Positions 1 to 9,418 of a stretch of DNA of 64,000 bases are shown here, in pieces; within the stretch, counting starts at the first letter, position 1; each line of letters starts with the position of its first letter. This DNA is from CAIUGU01 sp963819685. GTDB lineage: Bacteria; Pseudomonadota; Gammaproteobacteria; Steroidobacterales; Steroidobacteraceae. Position numbers and translations under genes: made by a program. Location of the stretch: assembly GCA_963819685.1 (NCBI GenBank), contig CAWFXI010000011.1, positions 62,001 through 126,000 on the forward strand, given 5' to 3'. The notes beneath the pieces are model-generated. The model saw only the letters and a list, made by a program, of their open reading frames with translations, had not been told where the DNA came from and did not search any database.

Positions 1-1
1 C

Positions 2-781
2 CGGCACATTGCCGCGGGTGACATTTACCAGGCGAACCTGTCACGGGCCTGGTACGCGACGCTGGCACCGGGGATCCGGGCCCACGACGTCTACAGCAGG
101 TTACGGCGCACGAATCCCGGGCCCTTTGCAGGCCTTGCCGTACTGGGCACCCGTGCGATCATCAGTTCGTCTCCGGAGCGCCTGCTGGAAGTTCGCGGCC
201 GCCGGATTTCCACACGCCCGATCGCTGGCACCCGCCCTCGAGCCGCCAACATGCTCGCGGACCGGGGCCTCGCACGGGAGCTGCGACAGAACCCCAAGGA
301 ACAGGCCGAGCACGTGATGCTGATTGACCTGGAGCGCAACGATCTGGGACGAGTGTGCGAGCCTGGCAGCGTCGAGGTTGACGAGTACATGTCGCTCGAG
401 TCTTACGCCCACGTGCATCACATCGTATCGAACGTGCGCGGTATCCTGCGATCCGGCGTGACGCCCGGGCAGACCATAGCTGCGGTATTTCCCGGGGGCA
501 CTATTACAGGCTGTCCCAAAGTCCGTTGCATGCAGATCATTGGCGATCTCGAACGCACGCCGCGCCGGGTGTATACGGGTTCCATGGGGTATCTGAACCG
601 CGACGGCAGCATGGATCTGAACATCCTCATCCGCACGCTGGAGCTGACGGGTCGGCAGATCGTGTTGCGTGCCGGCGCCGGAATCGTTGCAGATTCAGTT
701 CCGGAGCGGGAACTTCATGAGACTCGCGCCAAGGCAGCAGGCATGCTTGCGGCGTTGCTCCCAGTGGAGGGAACCACGTGA
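2..781 (+). CDS. pabB: Aminodeoxychorismate synthase component I (PabB), 3' part
   Basis: The frame is open from the left edge, so the N-terminus lies outside the window. PabB aminates chorismate to 4-amino-4-deoxychorismate for p-aminobenzoate and folate synthesis. Visible chorismate-binding motifs are AGDIYQANLSR at the edge, IDLERNDLGR, FPGGTITGCPKVRCMQII, GSMGYLNRDGSMDLNILIRT and LRAGAGIVADS. The gene ends in a 4-base overlap with pabC, which supports PabB rather than TrpE. The active-site stretch reads PIAGT, as in anthranilate synthase and some PabB proteins, instead of the PIKGT of E. coli PabB whose Lys is the nucleophile. The complete length cannot be judged. Confidence 0.9.
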   Translation, partial: RHIAAGDIYQANLSRAWYATLAPGIRAHDVYSRLRRTNPGPFAGLAVLGTRAIISSSPERLLEVRGRRISTRPIAGTRPRAANMLADRGLARELRQNPKEQAEHVMLIDLERNDLGRVCEPGSVEVDEYMSLESYAHVHHIVSNVRGILRSGVTPGQTIAAVFPGGTITGCPKVRCMQIIGDLERTPRRVYTGSMGYLNRDGSMDLNILIRTLELTGRQIVLRAGAGIVADSVPERELHETRAKAAGMLAALLPVEGTT

Positions 782-1602
782 ACGTGTCGATCCTGGTCAA
801 CGGTCGACCGCCAACAGATCGCAATCATGCGCTCGCGTTTGATGATCGGGGTCTGCAGTATGGCGATGGCCTGTTCGAGACCGCCCTGCTTGCGGGTGGT
901 CGCATCCGCTTTCTTGAAGGGCATCTCGAGCGCCTGCGGGCCGGGTGCGGATGCCTTGGCATTGTGTGTCCCGACCGGGAGCTCCTGATCAGGGACATTG
1001 GACTCCTCACTGCGGGTCGCGGTGACGGCATTCTCAAGATTGTGGTGACCAGGGGCGCTGCAGGGCGAGGCTACCGCGCACCCCATCAAGCTGAAGCTAC
1101 ACGGATCATGGCGCTGTTTCCGCCAGTCGCCAACGCTGAGTCTCCCGGAGAGGGTATCGAAGTCCGCTGGTGCGCGATGCGTCTCGGCCGCAACCCCGCG
1201 TTGGCAGGGATCAAGCATCTGAACCGCCTCGAGCAGGTCCTTGCCCAGTCCGAATGGAGGGATCCGCAGATCGCAGAAGGCTTGATGCTGGACACCGAGG
1301 GAGAACTGGTTGCAGCCACTGCCGGCAATCTGTTCCTGGTCCGGGACGGTATTCTTTGCACTTCGGATCTGCGGTATTGCGGTATTCGCGGTGTCATGCG
1401 TGGACAGGTCATCGGGATGGCCGTATCGACGGGCATTCCGGTTGAAGAGCAGCCGATGTGGCCGGCGGATCTCGACACGGCGGACGAAGTGTTTGTCACC
1501 AATGCCATTCGCGGCATCCGGCCCGTCGTGACGCTGGAAGACCGTAGCTGGCGCGTGGGTCCGGTTACGAAACGCCTTGCCGTTGCACTCACGTTGTGGT
1601 GA
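778..1602 (+). CDS. pabC: Aminodeoxychorismate lyase (4-amino-4-deoxychorismate lyase)
   Basis: A 274-residue fold-type IV PLP enzyme. The family releases pyruvate from aminodeoxychorismate to give p-aminobenzoate. The PLP lysine is expected in GIKHLNRLEQVLA near residue 147, a motif matching PabC very well. Other family marks are DDRGLQYGDGLFET near the N-terminus and the LVAATAGNLF segment. The start is a GTG whose last bases overlap the pabB stop, giving translational coupling with the enzyme that makes its substrate. mltG follows after 9 bases. A D-amino-acid or branched-chain transaminase of the same fold is the alternative, but the context argues for PabC. Confidence 0.93.
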   Translation: MNVSILVNGRPPTDRNHALAFDDRGLQYGDGLFETALLAGGRIRFLEGHLERLRAGCGCLGIVCPDRELLIRDIGLLTAGRGDGILKIVVTRGAAGRGYRAPHQAEATRIMALFPPVANAESPGEGIEVRWCAMRLGRNPALAGIKHLNRLEQVLAQSEWRDPQIAEGLMLDTEGELVAATAGNLFLVRDGILCTSDLRYCGIRGVMRGQVIGMAVSTGIPVEEQPMWPADLDTADEVFVTNAIRGIRPVVTLEDRSWRVGPVTKRLAVALTLW

Positions 1603-1611
1603 AGCGGTGAC

Positions 1612-2646
1612 ATGAAAGCCAAACGAGCGCTGTGGACCGGACTGCTCCTCATCATGTCAGCCGCCGCGATCGCGGCAATTCTGGTGGCGCGCTTCACGCT
1701 GACATGGCTACACAACCCCGTGGCGGCGTTGACTGCGCCACAGGCGTATGAAATTCCGCGCGGCATGACGCTGTCGGCGTTGGCCCGTGATCTCGCCACC
1801 CGTGGCGTTATCGAGCACCCGCGACTGCTGGTCGCCTGGGCCCGCATCACAGGGCAGGCAACCGGCCTCAAGGCAGGCGAGTACGAGATGCTTCCGGGCT
1901 CCTCGCCCCAGGCCCTGCTGGATCTCTTTGCTTCGGGTCGGGTGCTGTTGCATTCGATAACGTTCATCGAAGGGTCGACGTTTGACGATGTTCGGCGCCT
2001 GCTGTCGGGCAATCAGGATGTACGTCACGAACTCGGTGACGCGGCACCGGAAGAGGTGATGCGGCGCCTCGGAGCGCCCGACCGGCACTGGGAAGGACAA
2101 TTCTTTCCGGATACGTATCGCTTCGCGCGGCAGACCAGTGATCTTGAACTGCTGCGCATGGCTTACGACCGCATGCAACGCGAACTGGAAAACGCCTGGT
2201 CGACACGTGCCCCGGATCTGCCACTGGCCAGCTCCTATGAAGCGCTGATACTGGCGTCGATCATCGAAAAAGAAACGGCGCTCGAAAAGGAGCGCGGCCA
2301 GATCGGTGGTGTGTTCGTCGCAAGGCTGCGTCGGCAGATGCGGCTGCAGACGGACCCGACGGTGATCTATGGGCTCGACGACAGCTACGATGGCAATCTG
2401 CGCCGTGCGGATCTGCAGCGGGATACACCGTACAACACCTATACTCGTGCAGGCTTGCCCCCGACACCGATCGCGTTGCCGGGACTCGGAGCGCTGCAGG
2501 CTGCCGTGCATCCCGAAGAGACGGGAGCACTGTTTTTCGTCGCCACTGGACTTGGCGATGGCAGCCACTACTTTTCCCGTACACTGGCTGAACATGAAGC
2601 CGCTGTGCAGCGCTATCTCGCAAGGCTGCGGCAACAGCAACCATGA
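1612..2646 (+). CDS. mltG: Endolytic murein transglycosylase MltG
   Basis: A 344-residue inner-membrane protein with one N-terminal transmembrane helix (about residues 7-28) and a periplasmic YceG domain. MltG cleaves nascent glycan strands and is thought to set the end of glycan polymerisation. The catalytic Glu lies in ASIIEKETALEKER, equivalent to the conserved EKETA of E. coli MltG. The motifs FFPDTYRFA, LQTDPTVIYG and YNTYTRAGLPPTPI are also family hallmarks. Length and position between pabC and tmk are the standard gammaproteobacterial arrangement. Confidence 0.93.
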   Translation: MKAKRALWTGLLLIMSAAAIAAILVARFTLTWLHNPVAALTAPQAYEIPRGMTLSALARDLATRGVIEHPRLLVAWARITGQATGLKAGEYEMLPGSSPQALLDLFASGRVLLHSITFIEGSTFDDVRRLLSGNQDVRHELGDAAPEEVMRRLGAPDRHWEGQFFPDTYRFARQTSDLELLRMAYDRMQRELENAWSTRAPDLPLASSYEALILASIIEKETALEKERGQIGGVFVARLRRQMRLQTDPTVIYGLDDSYDGNLRRADLQRDTPYNTYTRAGLPPTPIALPGLGALQAAVHPEETGALFFVATGLGDGSHYFSRTLAEHEAAVQRYLARLRQQQP

Positions 2647-2659
2647 CTGACAGAGCTGC

Positions 2660-3313
2660 ATGAGCGTGACCGGCAGATTTATCACCATCGAAGGAGGCGA
2701 GGGCGCAGGCAAGACGACGCAGCTTGCGGTTGTCAGTGACTTCCTGACGAAAGCGCAGCTTGAATTCGTGATGACCAGGGAGCCCGGAGGCACACCCCGC
2801 GCAGAGAGAATCCGCGAACTGCTGCTGGCGCCAACCGCGGAACCGATGCCGGCCGTCTGCGAGCTCCTGCTCATGTTCGCAGCGCGCTGCACTCATGTTG
2901 AAAACGTCATCCGTCCAGCCCTGGCCCGCGGTGCGTGGGTGGTTTCGGATCGCTTTACCGACGCAACCTATGCCTACCAGGGGGCCGCACGAGGGATGTC
3001 GATGGCGCACATCGCCGAGCTCGAAAGCCTCGTGCAAGGGTCGCTCCGGCCTGATCTGACACTGTTGCTGGATGTGCCTGTAGAGCAGGCGCTTGAACGT
3101 GCCCGCCTGCGGAATGAAGGCCAGCAGACGGACCGGTTTGAGCTCGAGCGCGCGAACTTTTTCGAACGGGTACGCAAGGGGTATCTGTCCCGCGCCCAGC
3201 ATGAACCGCAGCGATTCCGGGTGATTGATGCTTCGCGGCCGCTGGCAGAGGTGAGCGCGGCGATCCGCGCTACGTTGCAGACATTCCTCGAGATCGAGGC
3301 ACCCAATGGCTGA
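2660..3313 (+). CDS. tmk: Thymidylate kinase
   Basis: A 217-residue cytosolic kinase that phosphorylates dTMP to dTDP for DNA synthesis. The P-loop EGGEGAGKTTQ is at residues 11-21, the substrate-binding motif TREPGGTPRAE follows, and SDRFTDATYAYQGAARG carries the DR motif of the base-binding region. The LID-like segment with RLRNEGQQTDRFE is present. The end overlaps holB by 8 bases, so the two replication genes are probably translationally coupled. Confidence 0.95.
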   Translation: MSVTGRFITIEGGEGAGKTTQLAVVSDFLTKAQLEFVMTREPGGTPRAERIRELLLAPTAEPMPAVCELLLMFAARCTHVENVIRPALARGAWVVSDRFTDATYAYQGAARGMSMAHIAELESLVQGSLRPDLTLLLDVPVEQALERARLRNEGQQTDRFELERANFFERVRKGYLSRAQHEPQRFRVIDASRPLAEVSAAIRATLQTFLEIEAPNG

Positions 3314-4343
3314 GACAGCGACGTTGCCAACAGATCTGCCATCGGTACTGCCCTGGCATCTGCCACTCGTGAAGCAGATTGAGACCGCATGGCGCAGCCA
3401 GCGGCTCCCCCACGCAATCCTGCTGCAGGGTCAACCTGGCCTCGGCAAGCGCCGTTTTGCTGAATGGGTTGCGCGTGGCCTGCTGTGCGAAAGGCAGGGG
3501 GCGCAACTGACCGCCTGCGGCCAGTGCAATGGCTGCCGACTGGTGGCCGCCGGTTCCCATCCGGATCTTCAGATCGTGACACCCGAGGAGGGCAAGCAAC
3601 AGCTGTCGGTCGACCAGGTTCGTGCCGTATCGGAATGGCTGGCCCTTACCAGTCATCAGCAGGGCTGGAAGATTGCGATCATTGATCCGGCACAACTGAT
3701 GACCGTTGCGGCAGCGAACAGTCTGCTCAAGACGCTGGAGGAGCCGCCTCCGAGAAGCCTGCTGATCCTGGTGGCGTCCAGCCTGCAGGGACTACCAGCG
3801 ACCCTGCGCAGCCGCTGCCAGCGCCTGTCGATTCCCCGTCCGCCGCCGACGCTGGCCCTCAAGTGGTTGCGTGAGACCACCGGCAAGCAGTTGCCGCCGC
3901 AACTGCTGGAATTTACCGGGGGTGCGCCATTACGTGCCTGCGAGATTCACGCTGCGTTTGCGAGCATGGATGAGGAAATGCGCTCGTCGCTCGGCGACTT
4001 CCTTGCTGGCCGTACGGATCTGACGCGCGTCGCCCAGTTCTGGGCCAAAGAAGGCTTTTCAGACCGCCTGACATGGCTTGATCTGTGGATCATGAGCCTT
4101 GCCCGCGAAACTCTTGCGGGAACTCTCGATCTCGTCACGTTCCCGGAGCAGCCTGTGCCCTTGCCAAGCCACGCCAATCCGTTGAACATAAGCCATCTGT
4201 ACCGTCTGGCGGACCGCATTCGTGAACTCAAGGCCCAACTGTTACGCACCGCCCTCAACCGCGATCTCGCGGCAGAGATGCTGCTGGCAGAACTCCTGAA
4301 CGTGTTTGCACGCCGGCAGCCCCAGGTTCCCCTCTCCAGATAA
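3306..4343 (+). CDS. holB: DNA polymerase III subunit delta prime
   Basis: A 345-residue clamp-loader subunit. It has a P-loop-like GQPGLGKRRFAEW at about residues 42-54, a zinc-module Cys cluster around CGQCNGC at about residue 75, and the AANSLLKTLEEPPPRSLLILV and TLRSRCQRL segments typical of delta prime. The protein helps load the beta sliding clamp onto primed DNA. The start overlaps tmk by 8 bases and a PilZ gene follows 20 bases later, the normal order in pseudomonads and xanthomonads. Confidence 0.93.
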   Translation: MAETATLPTDLPSVLPWHLPLVKQIETAWRSQRLPHAILLQGQPGLGKRRFAEWVARGLLCERQGAQLTACGQCNGCRLVAAGSHPDLQIVTPEEGKQQLSVDQVRAVSEWLALTSHQQGWKIAIIDPAQLMTVAAANSLLKTLEEPPPRSLLILVASSLQGLPATLRSRCQRLSIPRPPPTLALKWLRETTGKQLPPQLLEFTGGAPLRACEIHAAFASMDEEMRSSLGDFLAGRTDLTRVAQFWAKEGFSDRLTWLDLWIMSLARETLAGTLDLVTFPEQPVPLPSHANPLNISHLYRLADRIRELKAQLLRTALNRDLAAEMLLAELLNVFARRQPQVPLSR

Positions 4344-4363
4344 GCGACCGCACGAGATCACGC

Positions 4364-4720
4364 ATGGCAATGCGCCAGCCCAGCAGTAAGCCCGGATTGC
4401 TCACGCTCACCATCAAGGACAAGAGCGCGCTCTACCTTGCCTACATGCCGTTCGTGAAGAACGGGGGGCTGTTCATTCCGACCAACAGCAACTATCGCCT
4501 CGGTGATGAAGTGTTCATGCTGCTCAATCTGATGGGGGAGGAAGAGAAGTTGCCCGTGGCGGGGCGGGTCATCTGGATGACTCCGAAGGGCGCCCAGGGC
4601 AAGCGTACGGCTGGTATCGGCGTGCAGTTCAGCGAGCAGGATCGCGGCAATACCCAGCGGAAGATCGAGAGCTATCTCGCCGGCGCCTTAGGCGGCGACA
4701 AACCAACGCATACGATGTAA
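4364..4720 (+). CDS. pilZ: PilZ domain protein (type IV pilus assembly PilZ family)
   Basis: A 118-residue single-domain protein beginning with a short basic tail and then LTLTIKDKSALYLAYMPFVKNGGLFIPT. The classical c-di-GMP motif RxxxR is not present, and the second motif is reduced to NGGLFIPT. This matches the non-c-di-GMP-binding PilZ orthologues encoded directly after holB. In Pseudomonas and Xanthomonas that protein is needed for type IV pilus biogenesis. It closes the pabB-to-pilZ group; the next gene is on the opposite strand. Pilus genes themselves are not in the window. Confidence 0.87.
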   Translation: MAMRQPSSKPGLLTLTIKDKSALYLAYMPFVKNGGLFIPTNSNYRLGDEVFMLLNLMGEEEKLPVAGRVIWMTPKGAQGKRTAGIGVQFSEQDRGNTQRKIESYLAGALGGDKPTHTM

Positions 4721-4742
4721 GCGAACGCGCGACCTGCGACGT

Positions 4743-5808
4743 TCACTTGCCGGTCAGATCCGTCGCTGCCAGTCCACCCTGCAGGACGGATGCATGGAAG
4801 CCTCGTTCGCTCAGTATGTAGGCTCCCGCTGAACTGCGGCGCCCGGAGTCGCAGCACACGACGTAGTGCGTCTCCTGATCCAGATTCTTGAGCTTCAGCC
4901 GCATGAAATACAGCGGAATGTTGATCGCGTCGGGCAAGTGAAAATTCTCGAACTCGCTCGGCAGGCGCACATCCAGCCACTTTGCACCCTCGGCAACGAG
5001 CCTTGACGCCTGATCGTAGTCCACCCATTCCAGCATCGGCTCATTCAGCAGCGTGCGGAAATCATCCTTGCCAAGCCGCATCAGCGTGCCATCCGCAGAC
5101 ATCATCACACTGGCATTGCGTTTGGCATCCGAAATCAGCGCCTCTTCACCGAACGTGTCGCCCATCCCGAGTTCGGCAAGCTTGATCCCTTCCTTGTTGA
5201 GCGGCGTTTCGCGGGTGACGGTGCACTTGCCCTTGACGATGACGTAGAAGAAGTCGCCCTCGTCGCCCTGCTTGATGACGATCTCGCCGGCCTTGAAGTC
5301 CACGCGCTGCATGCGCATGAAGATCGCCTGGATGTTTGCCGGGGGAATCTTGTGGAAAGCCTTGGTCTGCAGCAGCGTCGTCATCCAGTCGTCCGAGGAC
5401 GGCATGCCATCGCCGCCGTCCCTGAGTTCGCTGACCTCATAGGAGCCGGTCTGGTCCCAGGTCAGCATCACGTCAAGGAGATCGCTGTCCAGCGTGATGA
5501 ATTCGATGCGTTCCGAAGCGACCCTGCGCGCTGTAGCGGCGGGGGATGGTCGGAGTGAGTGGATTGCGGGCTTCCGGGGTCCCACCCCGTATCGTGGCGA
5601 CGACGCGATTGTCCTGCATCAGTTCAAGCGTGCCGCTGACGAGGTAATACGTACGCTTGTCGGTATCCCCCTCCTTGAACAGCACCCGCCCGGAAGACAG
5701 ATCACGCAGTGTCGCCTTGCGTGCCAGTGCGTGCAGGTTCTCCAGCTTGAGTCCATCGAGCGGCGAAAACGTCCGCAGCAGACTGGTCTCCAGGGGCTTG
5801 CTCTCCAT
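4743..5808 (-). pseudogene. Cyclic-nucleotide-binding / rhodanese fusion protein, frameshifted
   Basis: The start is at 5808, behind AAGGA. The first part, to about position 5530, encodes MESKPLETSLLRTFSPLDGL and one cNMP-binding-like segment. The reading then has to jump one base near 5526 to continue through a second, complete cNMP domain (VIKQGDEGDFFYVIVKGK, MGDTFGEEALI) and a C-terminal rhodanese domain whose loop reads CCDSGRRSS. Corrected length is about 355 residues. This suggests a nucleotide- or redox-responsive sulfurtransferase-like sensor; no DNA-binding domain is seen. A single extra base within the GC repeat before RVASER explains the break, so it may be a sequencing error rather than true decay. 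Confidence 0.8.
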
Positions 5809-5904
5809 GATTATCCTTGTGGGCGAGACGGCTCGTGCCGTCCCGGCAGGGCAGCCAGCATGGTAGCACAGGCTTTTTCGCCGATCGCCGCAATGGGCCA
5901 GTAG

Positions 5905-7951
5905 TTATTGCAACGCATGCCAGCCCGCGTCTGGCGCAAGGTGTTTGCCATGCGCGTGAGCCAGCGCCTCAAGACGGCGCACCACCTCAGCTGGGCCGCG
6001 TGCTTTCGCGTACTGAATGGGTCCTCCACGAAACGGGGCAAAGCCGGTGCCGAACACCACACCCGCGTCCAGCAGGTCGGCATCAGCGACGATTCCTTCG
6101 CGCAGGACGGCGACGGATTCGTTGAGCATTGGCAGTATCAGGCGGTCCTCAAGATCTGCTGGAGGCTGCGATTGACCGGTGGGCGGCTTGACGGGTTTGC
6201 CGTCCTGCCACGTGTAGAAGCCCTGGCCACTCTTCTTGCCGAGCTTCTTCTGTTCCACCAGCGATTGCACCAGCTTCGACTGCGGCTTGCCGAACGCTTC
6301 GGCCAGAATCTGGCCCACATGCATCGCTACATCGAGACCCACGACGTCGGTCAGCTCAATGGGTCCCATCGGCATACCGAAGTCGGTAGCAGCCTTGTCG
6401 ATCAGCACCAGCGGTACACCTTCCTCCGCTATCAGCATCGCTTCGATCATGTAGGGAATCAGGATTCGATTAACGACAAACCCCGGTGCGCTGCGGCAAG
6501 GCAAGGGCAGCTTGTCGATCTGACGGGTGAAGTTGATCGCCGCCTGCAGCACTTCCGGGACGCGTCGCGTCGTCGCTGATGACTTCGACCAGCGGCATCC
6601 GCGCTACGGGGTTGAAGAAATGCAGCCCGACCAGTCGGCCCGGGTCAGCAAGCCCGGTCGCCAGCGTTTCGAGCTTGATGCTTGAAGTGTTGGACCCGAG
6701 GATGGCTCCAGCCTGCATCTTTGGCTCAAGGCGCGCATACAGTTCCCGCTTGGCATCTGCATTTTCAAATATCGCCTCGATGACCACGTCGGCCGATGCT
6801 GCACCATTGCCTTCAACGTCCGGCTGCAGTCGCCCGACCGCGGCTTGCTGTTCACCCGGATCCGCATAGCGCTTCTCGAAAAAGGCCTTCGCCCGGTCAA
6901 GCGCAGGCGTGATGAATTTGAGCTCCCGGTCCTGCAAGGTCACGTTCAGGCCACGAACCGCGCACCAGCTGGCAATGTCGCCCCCCATGACACCAGCGCC
7001 CACCACATGAACGTGGGTTGCTTTCCTGGCCCCTTTGGTGCCGAGCGCTTTAAGCCGATCCTGCAGCAGGAATACGCGAACCAGATTGCGTGACGTCGGC
7101 GTCTGGAACATTTCTGCTATGGACCGCGCTTCGGGTTCGTATCCGCTGCGGGGCCTGCCGCCATACCGACGCCACAGATCGATCAGCGCATAGGGCGCAG
7201 GGTAGTGCGCGCGCGGTGCGCGTCTGGCGACCTGCTTCTCCAGTTGTGCCGCGATGTAAGGGCGTACGAGTGACAGGCTCATCAACCATGACTTGAATCC
7301 CGCGCGGTGCTGCGGTGGCGGATTCAACGCAAGCGCCTTGGCAGTCGCTGCAAGCTCGTCTGGCTTCGCCAGGCGATCGACCAGGCCCATCTGGGCTGCC
7401 TTGTCTGCCCGCACGGACTTACCCGTCAACATGAGATCCATGGCAATGACCGGCCCGAGCAGCTGCACGAGGCGCACCGTGCCGCCAAATCCGGGGTGAA
7501 TTCCGAGCTGAACTTCTGGCAGGGCGAGTGAGACTTTTGGATCCTCCGCAGCAACGCGATAACGACAGGCGAGGGCCAGCTCCAGCCCACCTCCCAACGC
7601 GAACCCGTTGATTGCCGCAACGCTGGGGCAGGGGAGTGCCTCCAGACGATCCAGAACCCGCTGTCCCGAGCGAATGAGATCGAAAGCCTGCTGCACCGTT
7701 GCCAGCGACGTGAATTCCTTGATGTCTGCGCCTGCGATGAAACCGCCTGGCTTCCCTGACTGCACGATAAGGGCCTTCGGCCTGAGCTTCTCGAGCTCCC
7801 CGAGCCGTGCGTCGAGTTCCATCATCGCCTGTCTTGAAAGCGTATTGGCAGACGACTCCGGCTTGTCGAAGGTCAGCCAGGCAACCTTGTCGCTGTCGAC
7901 TTTGAGGTGCCAGGATTGCCGGGCCACAGTTGCGGTCTGCTCCATTTTCAT
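5905..7951 (-). pseudogene. fadJ: Fatty-acid oxidation multifunctional enzyme (FadJ/FadB-type alpha subunit), frameshifted
   Basis: The start at 7951 is preceded by GAGGAGGA. The N-terminal enoyl-CoA hydratase domain has IAGADIKEF, GGGLELALACRYR and LPEVQLGIHPGFGG with both catalytic Glu residues. The 3-hydroxyacyl-CoA dehydrogenase domain has the NAD motif GAGVMGGDIA and HFFNPV. At about 6558 the frame shifts by one extra base in a CCC run after SDDATR and resumes as PEVLQAAINF through the C-terminal domain (APGFVVNRIL). Corrected length is about 680 residues, near the 714 of E. coli FadJ. No thiolase gene is adjacent. It would perform hydration and dehydrogenation of acyl-CoA intermediates if intact. 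Confidence 0.85.
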
Positions 7952-7999
7952 CGGTTCCTCCTCAAACGCACACGCATGCGCAGCTGTCGCATTCCAGTT

Positions 8000-8752
8000 T
8001 CAAGCCGCGTCCGGTGTGGTCGTCACGGTAAAATCGCAAACCAGCGGCAGGTGATCGGAAAAACGCACGCCGGGAATCTCAAAATGCGTGATCGCGATGC
8101 CGCGTGAATACAGGATGAAATCAAGTTCCTTGCGCGGCTTGCGGCTGGGGTAAGACGGCAGCCCCTGCCGATTGGCGCTGGTGAGTCCGGATGCCTGCAT
8201 GAACAGGTAGATCTCGTTGTCACCCCAGAAGGTATTGAAATCACCTGCGACGATGACGGGCTTCGTCGACTGCTTGATGAGCTCGTGCAGATTGCGTAAC
8301 TGGTCGGCCCGGTGGCGGAACTTGAGCGACAGGTGGACGAGGAATACGCAAACTTCGTGCAGCTCGAGCTCGATGATCAGTCGCTTGATTCCCGAATCGA
8401 AGTAATGGAACCGCTCACCCCTGACCCCGGGTGCCGCCAGAAATGCATTCCCCTGCTTGCGGACGATAGGCACGAGATGGTTGATGGACGCCGTCCCGTA
8501 CTTGCACTGGTAGGTGGAATAATGTCCGAGCGAGTCGGCAATCACCTGCGCCTGGTTGACGAGTCCGGAGCGGATGGAGCCCGTGTCCACCTCGATCAGA
8601 CCGACAATATCCGGCGCCAATCCCTTGATGAATTGCGTAATGCCCTCAAGGACCTTGCGATTGGTCCTCAGGTACCCTGCGCCAGGAACGGGCAGATGGA
8701 AAGCCGGCCCGGTGCCGGTGGCGTACCGGATGTTGTAAAGGACAAAACGCAT
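8000..8752 (-). CDS. Endonuclease/exonuclease/phosphatase (EEP) family protein
   Basis: A 250-residue protein starting MRFVLYNIRYATG. The EEP fold marks are the N-terminal LYNIR segment (the family Asn), a metal-binding Glu in LIEVDTG, the VAGDFNTF motif and the C-terminal FSDHLPLVCDF with the catalytic Asp-His pair. Members cleave phosphodiesters or phosphate esters of DNA, inositol phosphates or sphingomyelin, so the substrate cannot be named. No signal peptide is visible, suggesting a cytoplasmic enzyme. It is divergent from the TIR-like gene, with 188 bases between the two starts. Confidence 0.85.
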   Translation of the reverse strand: MRFVLYNIRYATGTGPAFHLPVPGAGYLRTNRKVLEGITQFIKGLAPDIVGLIEVDTGSIRSGLVNQAQVIADSLGHYSTYQCKYGTASINHLVPIVRKQGNAFLAAPGVRGERFHYFDSGIKRLIIELELHEVCVFLVHLSLKFRHRADQLRNLHELIKQSTKPVIVAGDFNTFWGDNEIYLFMQASGLTSANRQGLPSYPSRKPRKELDFILYSRGIAITHFEIPGVRFSDHLPLVCDFTVTTTPDAA

Positions 8753-8809
8753 GTCGCAAGGATTATGACGCTGCCGGAAGTGAATCGCAGCGCGTCATTC
8801 TAGCAGGGT

Positions 8810-8829
8810 GATGCAAAGGGTTTTGCATC
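8810..8829. repeat. Short hairpin sharing a 13-base word with the 41.8-kb hairpin array
   Basis: GATGCAAA at 8810-8817 pairs with TTTGCATC at 8822-8829 around a 4-base loop. The word CAGGGTGATGCAA at 8805-8817 recurs exactly at 41835-41847 in the five-hairpin array, and the GATGCAAA/TTTGCATC stem recurs there at 41712-41742. Two copies 33 kb apart in intergenic DNA suggest a dispersed palindromic repeat family. It lies between the divergent EEP and TIR-like genes and could also act on their promoters. Confidence 0.55.
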
Positions 8830-8940
8830 GCCTTGATACAGTCACCGGCACAGGCGCGAAACCGTAGAATCTTGAGTAAACTCCGAGTCGCCGTGAAGAC
8901 GATCGGCGGCACTTTCTTGAAGACCAGGGGAGACGGGTGG

Positions 8941-9399
8941 GTGGGCAGCATTTCGCAGACTAATCCAGTGCGCTTGTTCGTGAGCCACGCGTTCGAGGAA
9001 ACCGACGACTACCTCAGGGTATTCGAGTACCTCGAGAGTTCGCACAATTTCTACTATCTGAACTGCAGCGCCCCCGACCACCGTCCTGCCGGTGAGCCCG
9101 CCATGAAGGAAGAACTTCGCCGGCAGATCGGGCTCGCCGAAACCGTCATCATCACGTCGAGCAGCTACCGCACGCAGAGAGAGTGGATAGATTTCGAGCT
9201 GAACTGTGCGAAGGGGCTCAACAAGCCGGTGATCGTGCTGGAGGTGTTCGGTGTCAAGGAAAAGCTCCCTGTACAGCTCGAAGCACTCGCAGATGAGATT
9301 GTCGGCTGGGATGAGCGTCTGTTATGCGATGCCATCCGGCGGACGGCGCGTCACGAGGAAACGACGCGTTGGGATACGATCGAATTCAAGCTCGATTGA
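8941..9399 (+). CDS. TIR-like (MTH538/DUF1863-type) domain protein
   Basis: The frame is open from 8833, but the GTG at 8941 is the likely start because AGGGGAGA lies just upstream; GTG at 8893 is an alternative. The 152-residue product has VRLFVSHAFEETDDY at its beginning, then a long loop, AETVIITSSSYRTQREWIDFELNCA and KPVIVLEVFG. This is the pattern of the TIR-like flavodoxin fold found in DUF1863 proteins and the ThsB component of Thoeris. No ThsA-like NADase or SIR2 gene is nearby, so a defence role is only possible. No membrane segment is seen. Function unknown. Confidence 0.72.
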   Translation: MGSISQTNPVRLFVSHAFEETDDYLRVFEYLESSHNFYYLNCSAPDHRPAGEPAMKEELRRQIGLAETVIITSSSYRTQREWIDFELNCAKGLNKPVIVLEVFGVKEKLPVQLEALADEIVGWDERLLCDAIRRTARHEETTRWDTIEFKLD

Positions 9400-9418
9400 A
9401 CGAGCTCCCAAGGGCCTT

